This document shows, one piece after another, positions 45,105 through 54,102 of a stretch of DNA of 64,000 nt. Below the pieces are notes generated by a model. That model searched no databases, was not told where the DNA came from, and saw only the letters and a program-made list of their open reading frames with translations. Within the stretch, counting starts at the first letter, position 1, and the number at the start of each line of letters is the position of its first letter. This stretch comes from Chitinophaga pinensis (lineage in GTDB: Bacteria; Bacteroidota; Bacteroidia; Chitinophagales; Chitinophagaceae), in the NCBI GenBank assembly GCA_945862385.1, contig CAMAXV010000009.1:31668-95667 (forward strand), written 5' to 3'. The translations under genes were made by a program, and so were the position numbers.

Positions 45105-45202
45105 TTTGGCCATTGATGGAAATAATCTGCACAAATTTATTTGAAAATGCAAGCAACTCACCGGAGTTCTTTATCTTTAAGACACAATCAACTTGCTGTA
45201 TT

Positions 45203-46471
45203 ATGCCAATTAAAAGCTCTAACGGCAGGAGAAAATTCCTGCAACAGTCTGCCACAGCGGCAGCTGGTTTTTTTATCGTCCCACGTCATGTATTAGGAAA
45301 AGGTTACATTCCGCCCAGTGATCAGCTTACCAAAGGTATAATTGGTGTTGGTGGAATGGGGCGTGGGCATATTCCCTATGCCGGCACCCGTGTTGTAGCC
45401 ATTTGTGATGTGGAAAAGCTCCATTTACAGGCTGCTGAAAAAATGATAGGTGGCGGAGTAAAATTGTTTCACGATCACAGGGAACTTATCGCACTTCCTG
45501 AAGTGGATATTGTTCATATCGCTACTCCACCTCACTGGCATGGTATCATGGCCATCGAAGCCGCAAAGGCCGGTAAGGATATCTGGTGTGAAAAACCTAT
45601 GACCAGGACAATCGGAGAGGGGAAAAGGGTAGTAGAGGCTGTAAAACAATATGGCCGCATGTTCAGGTTGAATACCTGGTTCCGGTTTGAAGATAATTTT
45701 TATGGCATGAAAACCACCGTTAAGCCTATCAAGAAACTGGTTGAATCCGGACTTCTGGGCTGGCCGCTGACGGTAACGGTGAGTAAACATACCGGGTTCG
45801 ATTGGAAATTCTACTGGGTTGGAAAAACAAAACTTGAAGCCCAAAAAGTGCCAGATACACTTGATTATGACCGTTGGCTCGGTCCTGCTCCTTACAAGCC
45901 TTACCATCCACACCGGGTGCATGGTACATTCAGGGGTTACTGGGACTATGACGGCGGCGGATTAGGAGATATGGGGCAGCACTATCTGGACCCAATCCAG
46001 TATTTCCTGGGGAAGGATGATACAAGCCCGATATCTGTAGAAGTTGATGCGGAACAGCAACATCCTGATGCCTGTGGAACTTTCAGGAAAATCACCTATA
46101 CCTATGCAGATGGTTGCAAAATCATTCTTGACGGTGAAGCGAAGGATCCTGATGTAGCCTATATCGAAGGTCCTAATGGCAAATTGTTCAATGGTTTCAA
46201 GTCAACCATTCCCAACCTCCAGGATAAGCTGGCTATGATGCCTGATCCTGAACCGCAGGTGACGAATTTCCTGGAATCGGTAAAGCACAGGAAGCCATTT
46301 GCACTCAATGAATCGAATGGACACCGTTCCTGTACCATGATCAATATGGGTAAGATTGCCCTTCAACTTGGTAGGAACCTCAAGTTTGATCCCGTATTAC
46401 AGGAATTTATTGGGGATGATGAAGCGAACCGGATGGTCAATCCTCCCATGCGTGCACCCTGGAATATTTAA
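45203..46471 (+). CDS. Tat-exported Gfo/Idh/MocA-family oxidoreductase
   Basis: A 422-residue NAD(P)-dependent sugar oxidoreductase. I start it at the ATG at 45203, which gives a twin-arginine signal (NGRRKFLQQSATAAAGFF, R9-R10). Upstream in-frame sequence belongs to the divergent promoter region and GT14 remnant. The Rossmann fold begins GIIGVGGMGRGH, and the catalytic lysine is in the EKPM box (WCEKPMTRT). YWDYDGGGLGDMGQHYLD is typical of the DUF1080-linked members in Bacteroidota. Tat export suggests that it folds with its cofactor before leaving the cytoplasm. It is followed after 9 bp by the double-DUF1080 gene. Confidence 0.9.
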   Translation: MPIKSSNGRRKFLQQSATAAAGFFIVPRHVLGKGYIPPSDQLTKGIIGVGGMGRGHIPYAGTRVVAICDVEKLHLQAAEKMIGGGVKLFHDHRELIALPEVDIVHIATPPHWHGIMAIEAAKAGKDIWCEKPMTRTIGEGKRVVEAVKQYGRMFRLNTWFRFEDNFYGMKTTVKPIKKLVESGLLGWPLTVTVSKHTGFDWKFYWVGKTKLEAQKVPDTLDYDRWLGPAPYKPYHPHRVHGTFRGYWDYDGGGLGDMGQHYLDPIQYFLGKDDTSPISVEVDAEQQHPDACGTFRKITYTYADGCKIILDGEAKDPDVAYIEGPNGKLFNGFKSTIPNLQDKLAMMPDPEPQVTNFLESVKHRKPFALNESNGHRSCTMINMGKIALQLGRNLKFDPVLQEFIGDDEANRMVNPPMRAPWNI

Positions 46472-46480
46472 TACCAACTG

Positions 46481-48613
46481 ATGAACATGAAAAAAGTTAC
46501 CTTATTTATACTTGGATTTGTCTCCATTGTTACTGCAATCCAGGCTCAGCAATCCCTTAATGAAGCCTTATCAGGTTTTCCTTACCAGCAAAAAAATACT
46601 GTTGCTCAGACCCTCTCAAACATGAATGAGTGGAAGAGCAGCTCTTGGAAACAATTCTATAAAATGCTGGATGATGATTCCATGCGAACCAGTGCTTCAT
46701 TTGCGCTGTCTGCCTATGTTCATCAGGCTGCCACAAATCCAGCCTCATCTACCAGGGCGGCTGCCGTTCTCAAACAGGGAGTCAGTGTTGCCCAATCATT
46801 CCTTGCAAAGGATATTGTTATAGAAATGATGGGATTACTAGGTGATGAGGCCAATGTTAAAGACCTGTCTAACTTGCTCAAAGACGAACAGTACAGTCCA
46901 CGTGCAATGCGCTCGCTGGCAACAATAAAATCTCCAGCAGCAATTGCAGCACTTGAAAAAGCTTTGATTAAAGCTTCTCCTTCGCTGGCTTCACAACTGA
47001 AATTGGCGCTTGATTTTGCCCAAAAATCCGCTAACTCTCCCAAGACTGCGGAATGGGTTATTTTAAGACCCGCTACCCCAATAAATAAAGTACAACATCT
47101 ACTGGATGTGCAGAACCAGATTGAGAAAGCAAACAATCCGGTCGACAAGCGACAAGCCCTTCACCAGATGGAAAATATCAAGGGTGTCGCTGCTTTGCTG
47201 GTATGTGCAAAATACCTGAGTGATCCTGTCCTGCAAAAGCAGGCTGCCCTCATCATGGCCAGAAATGCCCTTGCTGATCCTTCAATCAGGGGAGTAGCAC
47301 CTCGTGAAGCCCTGGAACAGGCTCTGCCGCTTATCAGTGGGGTCGACAGTGCGGTTCTTGTCAAGACGCTTAAAAATTACCTGAAGGCTATCCCTTATGA
47401 TAATGGATGGGTACGTCTTTTCAACGGAAAGAACCTGAACGGATGGAAAGGCTTGGTTGGCAATCCCATTTCGCGTGCAAAAATGACTGAAGAAGAGTTA
47501 CTGAAAGCACAATCAGCAGCCAATGCTGGTGCGGGTAACGACTGGGTGGTTGAAGATGGTCTACTGATCTTTACCGGTCACGGAGATAACCTATGTACCG
47601 TAAAACAGTATGGTGATTTTGAAATGTTTGTCGACTGGAAAATTACTGCCCAAGGTGATGCGGGTATTTACCTGAGGGGGAGTCCACAGGTGCAAATCTG
47701 GGATACTTCCCGTCGTGAAGTAGGGGCGCAAGTGGGTTCAGGCGGATTATACAACAACCAAAAGAACCCTTCAAAGCCGCTTCAGGTGGCCGATAATGCC
47801 ATTGGTGAGTGGAATACTTTTCATATTATCATGAAGGGCGATAAGGTTACTGTATTCCTTAATGGAGTAAAAGTGACTGATGAAGCTATTCTCGAAAATT
47901 ACTGGGACCGTAAACTTCCGATTTTCATCAGGGAACAGATTGAATTGCAGGCACATGGAACCTATGTGGCTTACAGGAATATTTTCCTGAGAGAACTGGA
48001 TCCTGTATCCACCACGCCACTATCTGATGCAGAACAAAAAGAAGGGTTTGTATCCCTTTTTGATGGTAGCAACCTGGACAAATGGATTGGTAATAAAACC
48101 GGATATGCGCTGGAAGACGGCGTAATCGTTACGCATCCTGAATTGGGAGGTGGCAATATCTACACCGCAGAAGAGTTTGGTGATTTTGAATACAGGTTTG
48201 AATTTCAATTAACCCCGGGTGCAAACAATGGTCTGGGTATTCGTACACCTACAACCGGTGACGCAGCCTATGTGGGGATGGAGTTGCAGATTCTGGACAA
48301 TGAAGCGCCTGTTTATGCCAACCTTAAACCCTATCAGTACCATGGATCTGTATATGGTGTTATTCCCGCCAGACGTGGATTTCTGAAGCCCACCGGAGAA
48401 TGGAATCAACAGCATGTAATCGCCAAAGGAAACCGCATTAAGGTTATGCTGAATGGTCAGGTAATTATGGATGGTGATATTCAGAAAGCCTCTGAAAATG
48501 GAACAGCAGATGGAAACAAGCATCCCGGTTTGCTCAATAAGCAGGGGCATATCGGATTCCTGGGCCATGGTGACGTCGTTCGATTCAGAAACATCCGTGT
48601 TAAAAGGCTTTGA
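46481..48613 (+). CDS. Secreted protein with HEAT-like region and two DUF1080 (3-keto-glycoside hydrolase) domains
   Basis: A 710-residue exported protein (signal peptide 1-22, ending IQAQ). Residues about 30-305 are helical repeats rich in Ala/Leu, of HEAT-like character. Two DUF1080 concanavalin-like domains follow, at about 313-500 (WVRLFNGKNLNGWKG) and 522-708 (FVSLFDGSNLDKWIG). Proteins of this family have been shown to cleave 3-keto-glycosides. The two domains differ enough to suggest an old duplication with distinct roles. It starts 9 bp after the Gfo/Idh/MocA gene, which could act on the released 3-keto sugar. The alternative start at MKK, two codons in, is equally acceptable. Confidence 0.88.
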   Translation: MNMKKVTLFILGFVSIVTAIQAQQSLNEALSGFPYQQKNTVAQTLSNMNEWKSSSWKQFYKMLDDDSMRTSASFALSAYVHQAATNPASSTRAAAVLKQGVSVAQSFLAKDIVIEMMGLLGDEANVKDLSNLLKDEQYSPRAMRSLATIKSPAAIAALEKALIKASPSLASQLKLALDFAQKSANSPKTAEWVILRPATPINKVQHLLDVQNQIEKANNPVDKRQALHQMENIKGVAALLVCAKYLSDPVLQKQAALIMARNALADPSIRGVAPREALEQALPLISGVDSAVLVKTLKNYLKAIPYDNGWVRLFNGKNLNGWKGLVGNPISRAKMTEEELLKAQSAANAGAGNDWVVEDGLLIFTGHGDNLCTVKQYGDFEMFVDWKITAQGDAGIYLRGSPQVQIWDTSRREVGAQVGSGGLYNNQKNPSKPLQVADNAIGEWNTFHIIMKGDKVTVFLNGVKVTDEAILENYWDRKLPIFIREQIELQAHGTYVAYRNIFLRELDPVSTTPLSDAEQKEGFVSLFDGSNLDKWIGNKTGYALEDGVIVTHPELGGGNIYTAEEFGDFEYRFEFQLTPGANNGLGIRTPTTGDAAYVGMELQILDNEAPVYANLKPYQYHGSVYGVIPARRGFLKPTGEWNQQHVIAKGNRIKVMLNGQVIMDGDIQKASENGTADGNKHPGLLNKQGHIGFLGHGDVVRFRNIRVKRL

Positions 48614-48667
48614 TCAGTGGTGTTCAAAGCTTAAGCAGATGGTAACTAACTTTCTTTTATCAGTAAT

Positions 48668-49360
48668 ATGAAAAGTTTAATTTATCTCCTCATACTTTCT
48701 TTAATGGGTTTCTACTCAAATGCTCAGCCTTTGCAGGGTGCATGGAAGCGAAATCTGGATACTGCTATTCAGACATTAACCATTGTTGACAATTACTTTT
48801 CAGTGGCAACTTTTCATGTACAGGATAAAAAGTTTATCAATACTTCTGGCGGAACAGCCCTGCAGGAAAATGGCGAGCTGAAAGGGAAAATAGAATTCAA
48901 TACAGCCGATCGCTCTGCGGTGACAAAAAACTATGTGCTTGCCTTTCAGCAGCAGGGAACTAAACTCATTTTCCCCTACAGCGGTATTGCGGTTGGATGG
49001 GAGCGGTTGGATGATGCTCAGCAGGGACTATCAGGAAACTGGAAAATCATTGGAAGGGAACAGGACGGGAAAATGGCTGAGATGAGACCCGGTGCGCGTA
49101 AAACCATCAAAATTCTTTCTGGAACAAGATTTCAATGGGCTGCTATCAATTCAGAAACAGGAGATTTTTTTGGAACTGGTGGAGGTTTTTACACTTTTGA
49201 AAATGGAAAATATACGGAGCACATAGAATTTTTCTCCAGAGATGCAACCAGAGTAGGGGCATCGCTTTCTTTCAACGGTGAGTTGAAGGAGGGAAACTGG
49301 CATCACTCCGGACTGAGTTCAAAAGGAGATAGAATATACGAAATCTGGAGCAGAAAATAA
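48668..49360 (+). CDS. Small secreted protein with two lipocalin-like halves
   Basis: A 230-residue exported protein (signal peptide 1-19, ending SNAQ). Two similar halves each begin with a G-x-W-K motif: LQGAWKR (about 22-28) and LSGNWKI (about 120-126). Beta-rich sequence follows each, as in lipocalin-like domains. I do not recognise a named function. It follows the DUF1080 gene at 54 bp and is closed by the strong hairpin at 49364-49388. It may bind a small sugar or lipid product of the upstream enzymes, but that is speculation. Confidence 0.6.
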   Translation: MKSLIYLLILSLMGFYSNAQPLQGAWKRNLDTAIQTLTIVDNYFSVATFHVQDKKFINTSGGTALQENGELKGKIEFNTADRSAVTKNYVLAFQQQGTKLIFPYSGIAVGWERLDDAQQGLSGNWKIIGREQDGKMAEMRPGARKTIKILSGTRFQWAAINSETGDFFGTGGGFYTFENGKYTEHIEFFSRDATRVGASLSFNGELKEGNWHHSGLSSKGDRIYEIWSRK

Positions 49361-49363
49361 AAT

Positions 49364-49388
49364 AAAAAGGTGCCATTGGCACCTTTTT
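49364..49388. terminator. Bidirectional rho-independent terminator
   Basis: AAAAAGGTGCC pairs perfectly with GGCACCTTTTT across an ATT loop. The run of T on one side and of A on the other makes it usable in both directions. It separates the convergent lipocalin-like gene (stop at 49360) and aspS (stop at 49419). Confidence 0.9.
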
Positions 49389-49418
49389 ATTTTATTTAAT
49401 CTATTGATTATCAATTAT

Positions 49419-51242
49419 TTAACCTTTAAGTATCAGGGCCAGTTCATCGAGTTGGCTGTTATCAATTGTTGAAGGTGCATCCAGCATCACATCCCTACCG
49501 GAATTGTTTTTGGGGAATGCAATGAAATCACGGATACTTTCACTTCCTCCTAAAATAGAACATAGTCTGTCGAAGCCAAATGCAATGCCACCATGCGGGG
49601 GAGCTCCATATTCAAATGCTCCCAGCAGAAAACCAAATTTATGCAGTGCCTCATCCTGACTCATACCCAGCGCAGCAAACATTTTCTCCTGTAATTCACG
49701 CTGGTAAATCCGGATTGAACCTCCACCAATCTCATTCCCGTTCAATACCATGTCATAAGCGTTGGCCTTGATCTGCGCATAGGGATGTGAAAGGTAATTC
49801 GCTGCATCATGTATGACCGGATCGTTATCAATCATGGTCTGAATCTGTGAGGGTTTGGGTGAAGTGAAAGGATGATGTCTGGCCACCCACCTGTTCTCTT
49901 CCTCTGCATATTCAAACAGCGGGAAATCCAGTACCCACAGCAATTTGAATTCATGCTCTTTTCTCAAGCCGAGTTGTTTACCCATTTCCAGCCTGAGTTC
50001 ACTCATGGCTTTACGGGTCCTTTCTTCAGCACCGGCGAGAATAAGAATGATGTCTCCCTTTTGGGCTCCTGAAGCTTCTGCTATCGCTTTGAGTCGCTCT
50101 TCACTGTAAAATTTATCTATGCTGCTCTTATAACTGCCATCTTCGTTGGCACGGATATATGCCAATCCCTTCATGCCAATCTGTGGGCGCTTAACCCATT
50201 CAGTTAGTTCGTCGAGTTGTTTTCTGGTAAAAGCTGCACCACCAGGTACTGCTATCGCCATGACTGATTCAGCACTGTCAAAAACCACAAATCCTGCATC
50301 ATTGATGAGTGCAGCATGATCCGCCTTGTCATAGAATACGGTGGCAGGTTTTTTCAGTGTACAAATGCGCATCCCGAAACGGATATCCGGTTTGTCGTTG
50401 CCGTATTGCCACATGGCATCCTCCCATGTCATACGCTCAATGGTATCGGTATAATCGATATTTTTTACATCCTTGAATATTCTTTTAATCAGCTCTTCAA
50501 ACATTTTGAGAATGTCTTCCTGTTCTACAAAAGACATTTCACAATCTATCTGTGTGAATTCCGGCTGACGGTCAGCTCGGAGGTCCTCATCCCTGAAACA
50601 TTTTACAATCTGATAATACCGGTCATATCCGCTCACCATCAGCAATTGCTTGAAAGTCTGTGGTGATTGTGGCAGGGCGTAAAACTGACCTGTATTCATC
50701 CTGGATGGAACCACAAAGTCTCTGGCTCCTTCAGGAGTTGATTTGATGAGAAAAGGAGTTTCAATATCCATGAATGCATTTTCATGGAGATAATTTCTGG
50801 CGGAACGGTTTACGGCATAGCGAAGCTCCAGATTCCTTTTCACAGCATTTCTGCGGAGGTCAAGATACCTGTATTTCATTCGGAGGTCGTCACCTCCGTC
50901 TGTATCATCCTGAATGGTGAATGGTGGGGTTGCAGATTTGTTGAGTATTTTGAATCCGGTTACCTCGATCTCAATTTCTCCTGTTGGGATAGTCTGGTTT
51001 TTATTGGTGCGTTCCAGGACTTTTCCAGATGCCTGGAGTACAAATTCCCTGCCCAAAGGTTGGTCGTCAAGCTGCGTATTGAGTATTTCATTGAAGACAA
51101 GCTGGGTTATACCATACCTGTCTCTCAGGTCAACAAAAGTAATGGCACCAAACTTTCTGATCGTTTGTACCCATCCTGCAAGGGTTACCTGGTTGTCTTT
51201 ATGGTCAATGCGAAGTTCTCCGCAGGTGTGTGTTCTGAACAT
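49419..51242 (-). CDS. aspS: Aspartyl-tRNA synthetase
   Basis: Charges tRNA-Asp with aspartate. The 607-residue length and domain order are those of bacterial AspRS. The N-terminal anticodon-binding OB fold ([24 protein letters not shown]) precedes the class II catalytic core, with motif 2 around [18 protein letters not shown] and motif 3 around [10 protein letters not shown] bacterial GAD insertion lies between them (about 300-420). The gene is monocistronic. A perfect -7-type element (TATCTTTG) lies 35 bp upstream, and a bidirectional terminator follows the stop. Confidence 0.97.
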   Translation of the reverse strand: MFRTHTCGELRIDHKDNQVTLAGWVQTIRKFGAITFVDLRDRYGITQLVFNEILNTQLDDQPLGREFVLQASGKVLERTNKNQTIPTGEIEIEVTGFKILNKSATPPFTIQDDTDGGDDLRMKYRYLDLRRNAVKRNLELRYAVNRSARNYLHENAFMDIETPFLIKSTPEGARDFVVPSRMNTGQFYALPQSPQTFKQLLMVSGYDRYYQIVKCFRDEDLRADRQPEFTQIDCEMSFVEQEDILKMFEELIKRIFKDVKNIDYTDTIERMTWEDAMWQYGNDKPDIRFGMRICTLKKPATVFYDKADHAALINDAGFVVFDSAESVMAIAVPGGAAFTRKQLDELTEWVKRPQIGMKGLAYIRANEDGSYKSSIDKFYSEERLKAIAEASGAQKGDIILILAGAEERTRKAMSELRLEMGKQLGLRKEHEFKLLWVLDFPLFEYAEEENRWVARHHPFTSPKPSQIQTMIDNDPVIHDAANYLSHPYAQIKANAYDMVLNGNEIGGGSIRIYQRELQEKMFAALGMSQDEALHKFGFLLGAFEYGAPPHGGIAFGFDRLCSILGGSESIRDFIAFPKNNSGRDVMLDAPSTIDNSQLDELALILKG

Positions 51243-51276
51243 ACTGAAATAATTTTTATCCCTTCTTTTCGGGGCT

Positions 51277-51284
51277 CAAAGATA
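51277..51284 (-). promoter_or_regulatory. Putative -7 promoter element of aspS
   Basis: Read on the minus strand the sequence is TATCTTTG, a full match to the Bacteroidota TAnnTTTG consensus, 35 bp upstream of the aspS start codon. A good -33 TTG at the usual spacing is not apparent, so this is a partial promoter call. Confidence 0.4.
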
Positions 51285-51311
51285 CTTCAACCTCTGCAAA
51301 TTAGAATTCAA

Positions 51312-51755
51312 TTAATTGTCGGATTTGACTGATTCCTGTTGCATCAGGGCTTCTGTCTGCTGAAGTATCTGTTCTTCAAAGTCGTTCCTGCGTATATATA
51401 TCAGGTAATAATATCCAAGTATGAACAATCCAATGCCAAATGGGATTAGTGAAAATTCCCTTAGTCCATACCTCCCTACCAGGTTGGCGTCCCATCCGGT
51501 GAATTCACCTATCATCCAGGTACAGTTTGCGGTAATCCAGAAATCTATTGCCAGGTTATGAAGGAATTCACTGGTGATCTTTCTAGTTTGATAGGTTATG
51601 ACGATGGCTACCCAGAGGGTAGGGATAATCATGATAAGTGCAGGTATTTTCAGATTGATGGCCCAGCAGGCATCTTTCACAAGCCAGAGCAGGATATGTA
51701 GATTTTCAATTCGCCTGAATTTATAGGGTATGTAATAAATCTTACTTTCTTTCAC
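51312..51755 (-). CDS. Conserved small membrane protein of unknown function
   Basis: A 147-residue protein with about four hydrophobic segments (roughly 18-33, 38-54, 68-82 and 99-118) and a polar C-terminal tail rich in Glu/Gln. A conserved-looking stretch, TANCTWMIGEFTGWD, sits between segments three and four. I recognise no named family. It diverges from the gluconate-dehydrogenase-type operon across a 53-bp gap that carries a perfect inverted repeat, so it may be co-regulated with that operon. Confidence 0.65.
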   Translation of the reverse strand: MKESKIYYIPYKFRRIENLHILLWLVKDACWAINLKIPALIMIIPTLWVAIVITYQTRKITSEFLHNLAIDFWITANCTWMIGEFTGWDANLVGRYGLREFSLIPFGIGLFILGYYYLIYIRRNDFEEQILQQTEALMQQESVKSDN

Positions 51756-51766
51756 TTTACTTTTTG

Positions 51767-51790
51767 GAAATAAATGTACATATTTATTTC
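51767..51790. promoter_or_regulatory. Perfect 9-bp inverted repeat in a divergent promoter region
   Basis: GAAATAAAT (51767-51775) and ATTTATTTC (51782-51790) are exact reverse complements around GTACAT. The repeat occupies almost half of the 53-bp gap between the small membrane protein and the subunit-3 gene. Symmetry and position suggest a dimeric regulator acting on both promoters. Confidence 0.5.
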
Positions 51791-51808
51791 TATGATGAAT
51801 ATGGTGTT

Positions 51809-52390
51809 ATGAAATTGATCAACCGAAAAAGTTTTATTGCGCTGCTGGTTGGAACTTCGGCTTCTGTTTGGATTGCCCAGTCAAGATTTATACAATCAAG
51901 GTTGTTGGCACCCGATTTTCAATTTCTTAGGCAGTCTGGAGGATTACTGGCTGCTTTGTGTGATGCAATCATTCCTGCAACTAATACCCCGGGTGCGTCA
52001 GATACCTTGACACATGAGTTTGTCGCGGCTTATGTTGAGCAAGGCCTGCCACGTTCCCTGCAGGTTATATTTATAGAGGGGTTGAAAAAGGTTGATGTAT
52101 ATGCGGTTGAATCCTTTAATAAGTCATTTTCCCAATGTTCAACTGACGAACAAAATAGTATTCTTGTAAGAATAGAAAGGGAGGATAAATTGTTACCCGG
52201 ACTGGCTGGGAAGGTTGAACAAAAAATAACAGGCAAACCATTTTTTCAGCAACTCAAGACTTATACGGTTCTGGGTTATTGCACATCCAAACCCGTTGCT
52301 ACAGGGGTGCTGAATTATGATCCTGTACCAGGAGCTTATCAGGGATGTATAGAATTTCAGGTGAATCAGAATTGTAATTACTCAAGTTAA
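51809..52390 (+). CDS. Gluconate 2-dehydrogenase subunit 3 family protein
   Basis: A 193-residue partner subunit of GMC-type dehydrogenases. I take the ATG at 51809 (MKLINRKSFIALLVG), which gives an export signal; the longer frame from 51764 would run through the inverted repeat. The family core is LLAALCDAIIPATNTPGASD (about 44-63), with FVAAYVEQGLP and the C-terminal YCTSKPVATGVLNYDPVPGAYQG. In characterised systems the subunit helps export or fold the flavoprotein. The GMC gene begins 3 bp downstream, so the two are almost certainly one complex. Confidence 0.87.
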   Translation: MKLINRKSFIALLVGTSASVWIAQSRFIQSRLLAPDFQFLRQSGGLLAALCDAIIPATNTPGASDTLTHEFVAAYVEQGLPRSLQVIFIEGLKKVDVYAVESFNKSFSQCSTDEQNSILVRIEREDKLLPGLAGKVEQKITGKPFFQQLKTYTVLGYCTSKPVATGVLNYDPVPGAYQGCIEFQVNQNCNYSS

Positions 52391-52393
52391 TCC

Positions 52394-54073
52394 ATGGGAA
52401 CCTTCAATATCAACGGAGTCGGAAAAGCAAATTATTTTGATGCCATTGTGGTTGGCTCAGGCATAACAGGTGGATTGGCTGCCAAGGAACTTTGCGCGCG
52501 GGGGTTGAAAACCCTGGTTCTGGAAAGGGGCCGGAACGTTGAACATATAAAAGATTATCCTACTGCTATGATGGAACCCTGGGAGTTTGAATTCAGGTTG
52601 AAGTCGACTTCAGGGGATGTTTCGAGTCAGCCTGACTGCGGACATTTTTTTGCTTCAAAAAAGGAATACCCCTATACAGAAGAAAAGCCTTTTAACTGGT
52701 ACAGGGGATACCAGGTTGGTGGTCGTTCATTGACATGGGGACGCCAGTGCCTGCGGATGAGTGACCTTGATTTTGAAGCAAACCTGAAGGATGGCGTCGC
52801 TACCGACTGGCCAGTGCGTTATGCGGAAATTGCACCATGGTATGATTATGTTGAAAGTTATATCGGAGTTAGCGGAAACAGAGAGTCAAATAGGGTCATT
52901 CCTGACGGTGCATTCCTCCCTCCAATGGAAATGAATTGTGCTGAAACGGTATTCAAAGATCAAATGAAAGGGCATTTTCCTGAAAGGACAGTCACTATTG
53001 GCCGGGTAGCTAACCTCTCGAGGGGATGGGATGGGAGAGGGCCATGTATGTTTAGAAACAGATGCAACAGAGGATGCCCATTTGGCGGTTATTTCAGCAG
53101 CAATGGGGTAACATTGCCTGCAGCTGCATTAACTGGTAACATGACCTTACTTTCTGATACCATCGTTTCGAAGGTTATATTCGATCGTAAGACAAGAAAA
53201 GCAACTGGTGTTGAGGTGATTCACGTTAAAACAGGAGAAGCTGTAAGCTATTTTGCAAAACTTATTTTTCTAAATGCCTCTGCTATCGCTACGGCAGCCA
53301 TTCTCCTTAACTCTTCAACAAGTGAATTCCCGAATGGATTGGGTAATTCCAGCAATCAGCTGGGGCATAACCTGATGGATCATTTTACAGGAACAGGTGC
53401 CGAGGCAGAGCTTGATGGGTATCTGGATAAATACTATTCAGGCAGGCGGCCATGTGGTATTTATGTTCCCCGTTTCAGAAATACAGGTAATAATGAAAGA
53501 AACGAGTTTATCAGGGGATACGGCTTACAGGGAAATGGGAGGCGGACGAGTTTTGAAGAAAACAGCAATATGCTTTCAGGCTTTGGAATTGCATTTAAAG
53601 ATAAAGTGCTAAAGCCAGGCCCCTGGAAACTGTGGTTGGGGGCATGGGGTGAGACACTTCCTTACTACTCCAATACTGTAAAGTTGGATTCAGAAAAGAA
53701 AGATAAATGGGGGATACCACTTACTAGAATTAGCATGGAGTATCATCAGAATGAACGAAGTATGCAGGCAGACATACAGGTAACCATTGCAGAAATGCTC
53801 GATAAATCCGGATTCCGGAATATCAACAGCTACGCTGGGTTTCAGACGCCAGGATCATCCGTTCACGAAATGGGTACAGCAAGAATGGGAAGAGACCCCA
53901 GGACATCGGTTTTGAATAAATTCAACCAGATGCACGATGTGAAAAATATTTTTATCACAGATGGTAGCTTTATGACATCCTCAGGTACTGCAAATCCTTC
54001 GCTCACTTATATGGCATTTACAGTCAGGGCCGTTGATTATGCAGTCCGACAAATAAAAAAAGGCAACCTGTAG
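52394..54073 (+). CDS. GMC-family FAD-dependent oxidoreductase
   Basis: A 559-residue flavoprotein that oxidises sugar or polyol hydroxyls. The FAD site is VVGSGITGG (19-27). GRSLTWGRQCLRM follows, then a cysteine-containing NRGCPFGGY segment, and the C-terminal catalytic HEMGTARMG (H491) and SSGTANPS (N534). It has no signal of its own and probably leaves the cytoplasm with the subunit-3 protein. Relatives include gluconate 2-dehydrogenase and glucoside 3-dehydrogenase; the second would supply 3-keto-glycosides to the DUF1080 proteins upstream. No cytochrome c subunit is nearby. The stop codon lies inside the terminator hairpin. Confidence 0.9.
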   Translation: MGTFNINGVGKANYFDAIVVGSGITGGLAAKELCARGLKTLVLERGRNVEHIKDYPTAMMEPWEFEFRLKSTSGDVSSQPDCGHFFASKKEYPYTEEKPFNWYRGYQVGGRSLTWGRQCLRMSDLDFEANLKDGVATDWPVRYAEIAPWYDYVESYIGVSGNRESNRVIPDGAFLPPMEMNCAETVFKDQMKGHFPERTVTIGRVANLSRGWDGRGPCMFRNRCNRGCPFGGYFSSNGVTLPAAALTGNMTLLSDTIVSKVIFDRKTRKATGVEVIHVKTGEAVSYFAKLIFLNASAIATAAILLNSSTSEFPNGLGNSSNQLGHNLMDHFTGTGAEAELDGYLDKYYSGRRPCGIYVPRFRNTGNNERNEFIRGYGLQGNGRRTSFEENSNMLSGFGIAFKDKVLKPGPWKLWLGAWGETLPYYSNTVKLDSEKKDKWGIPLTRISMEYHQNERSMQADIQVTIAEMLDKSGFRNINSYAGFQTPGSSVHEMGTARMGRDPRTSVLNKFNQMHDVKNIFITDGSFMTSSGTANPSLTYMAFTVRAVDYAVRQIKKGNL

Positions 54074-54083
54074 TTGCCTTTTT
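54055..54083. terminator. Bidirectional terminator overlapping the GMC stop codon
   Basis: AAGGCAAC (54060-54067) pairs with GTTGCCTT (54073-54080) around a five-base loop. A-rich sequence precedes it and T-rich sequence follows, so it can end transcription from both the GMC gene and the convergent sucD. The GMC TAG (54071-54073) is part of the hairpin. Confidence 0.88.
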
Positions 54084-54102
54084 CATTGATTTTCTGGATA
54101 AT

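Noticed and set aside
45065..45202. Longer N-terminus for the Gfo/Idh/MocA gene
   Set aside because: The twin-arginine signal starts at 45203; the upstream part overlaps the GT14 remnant's start region.
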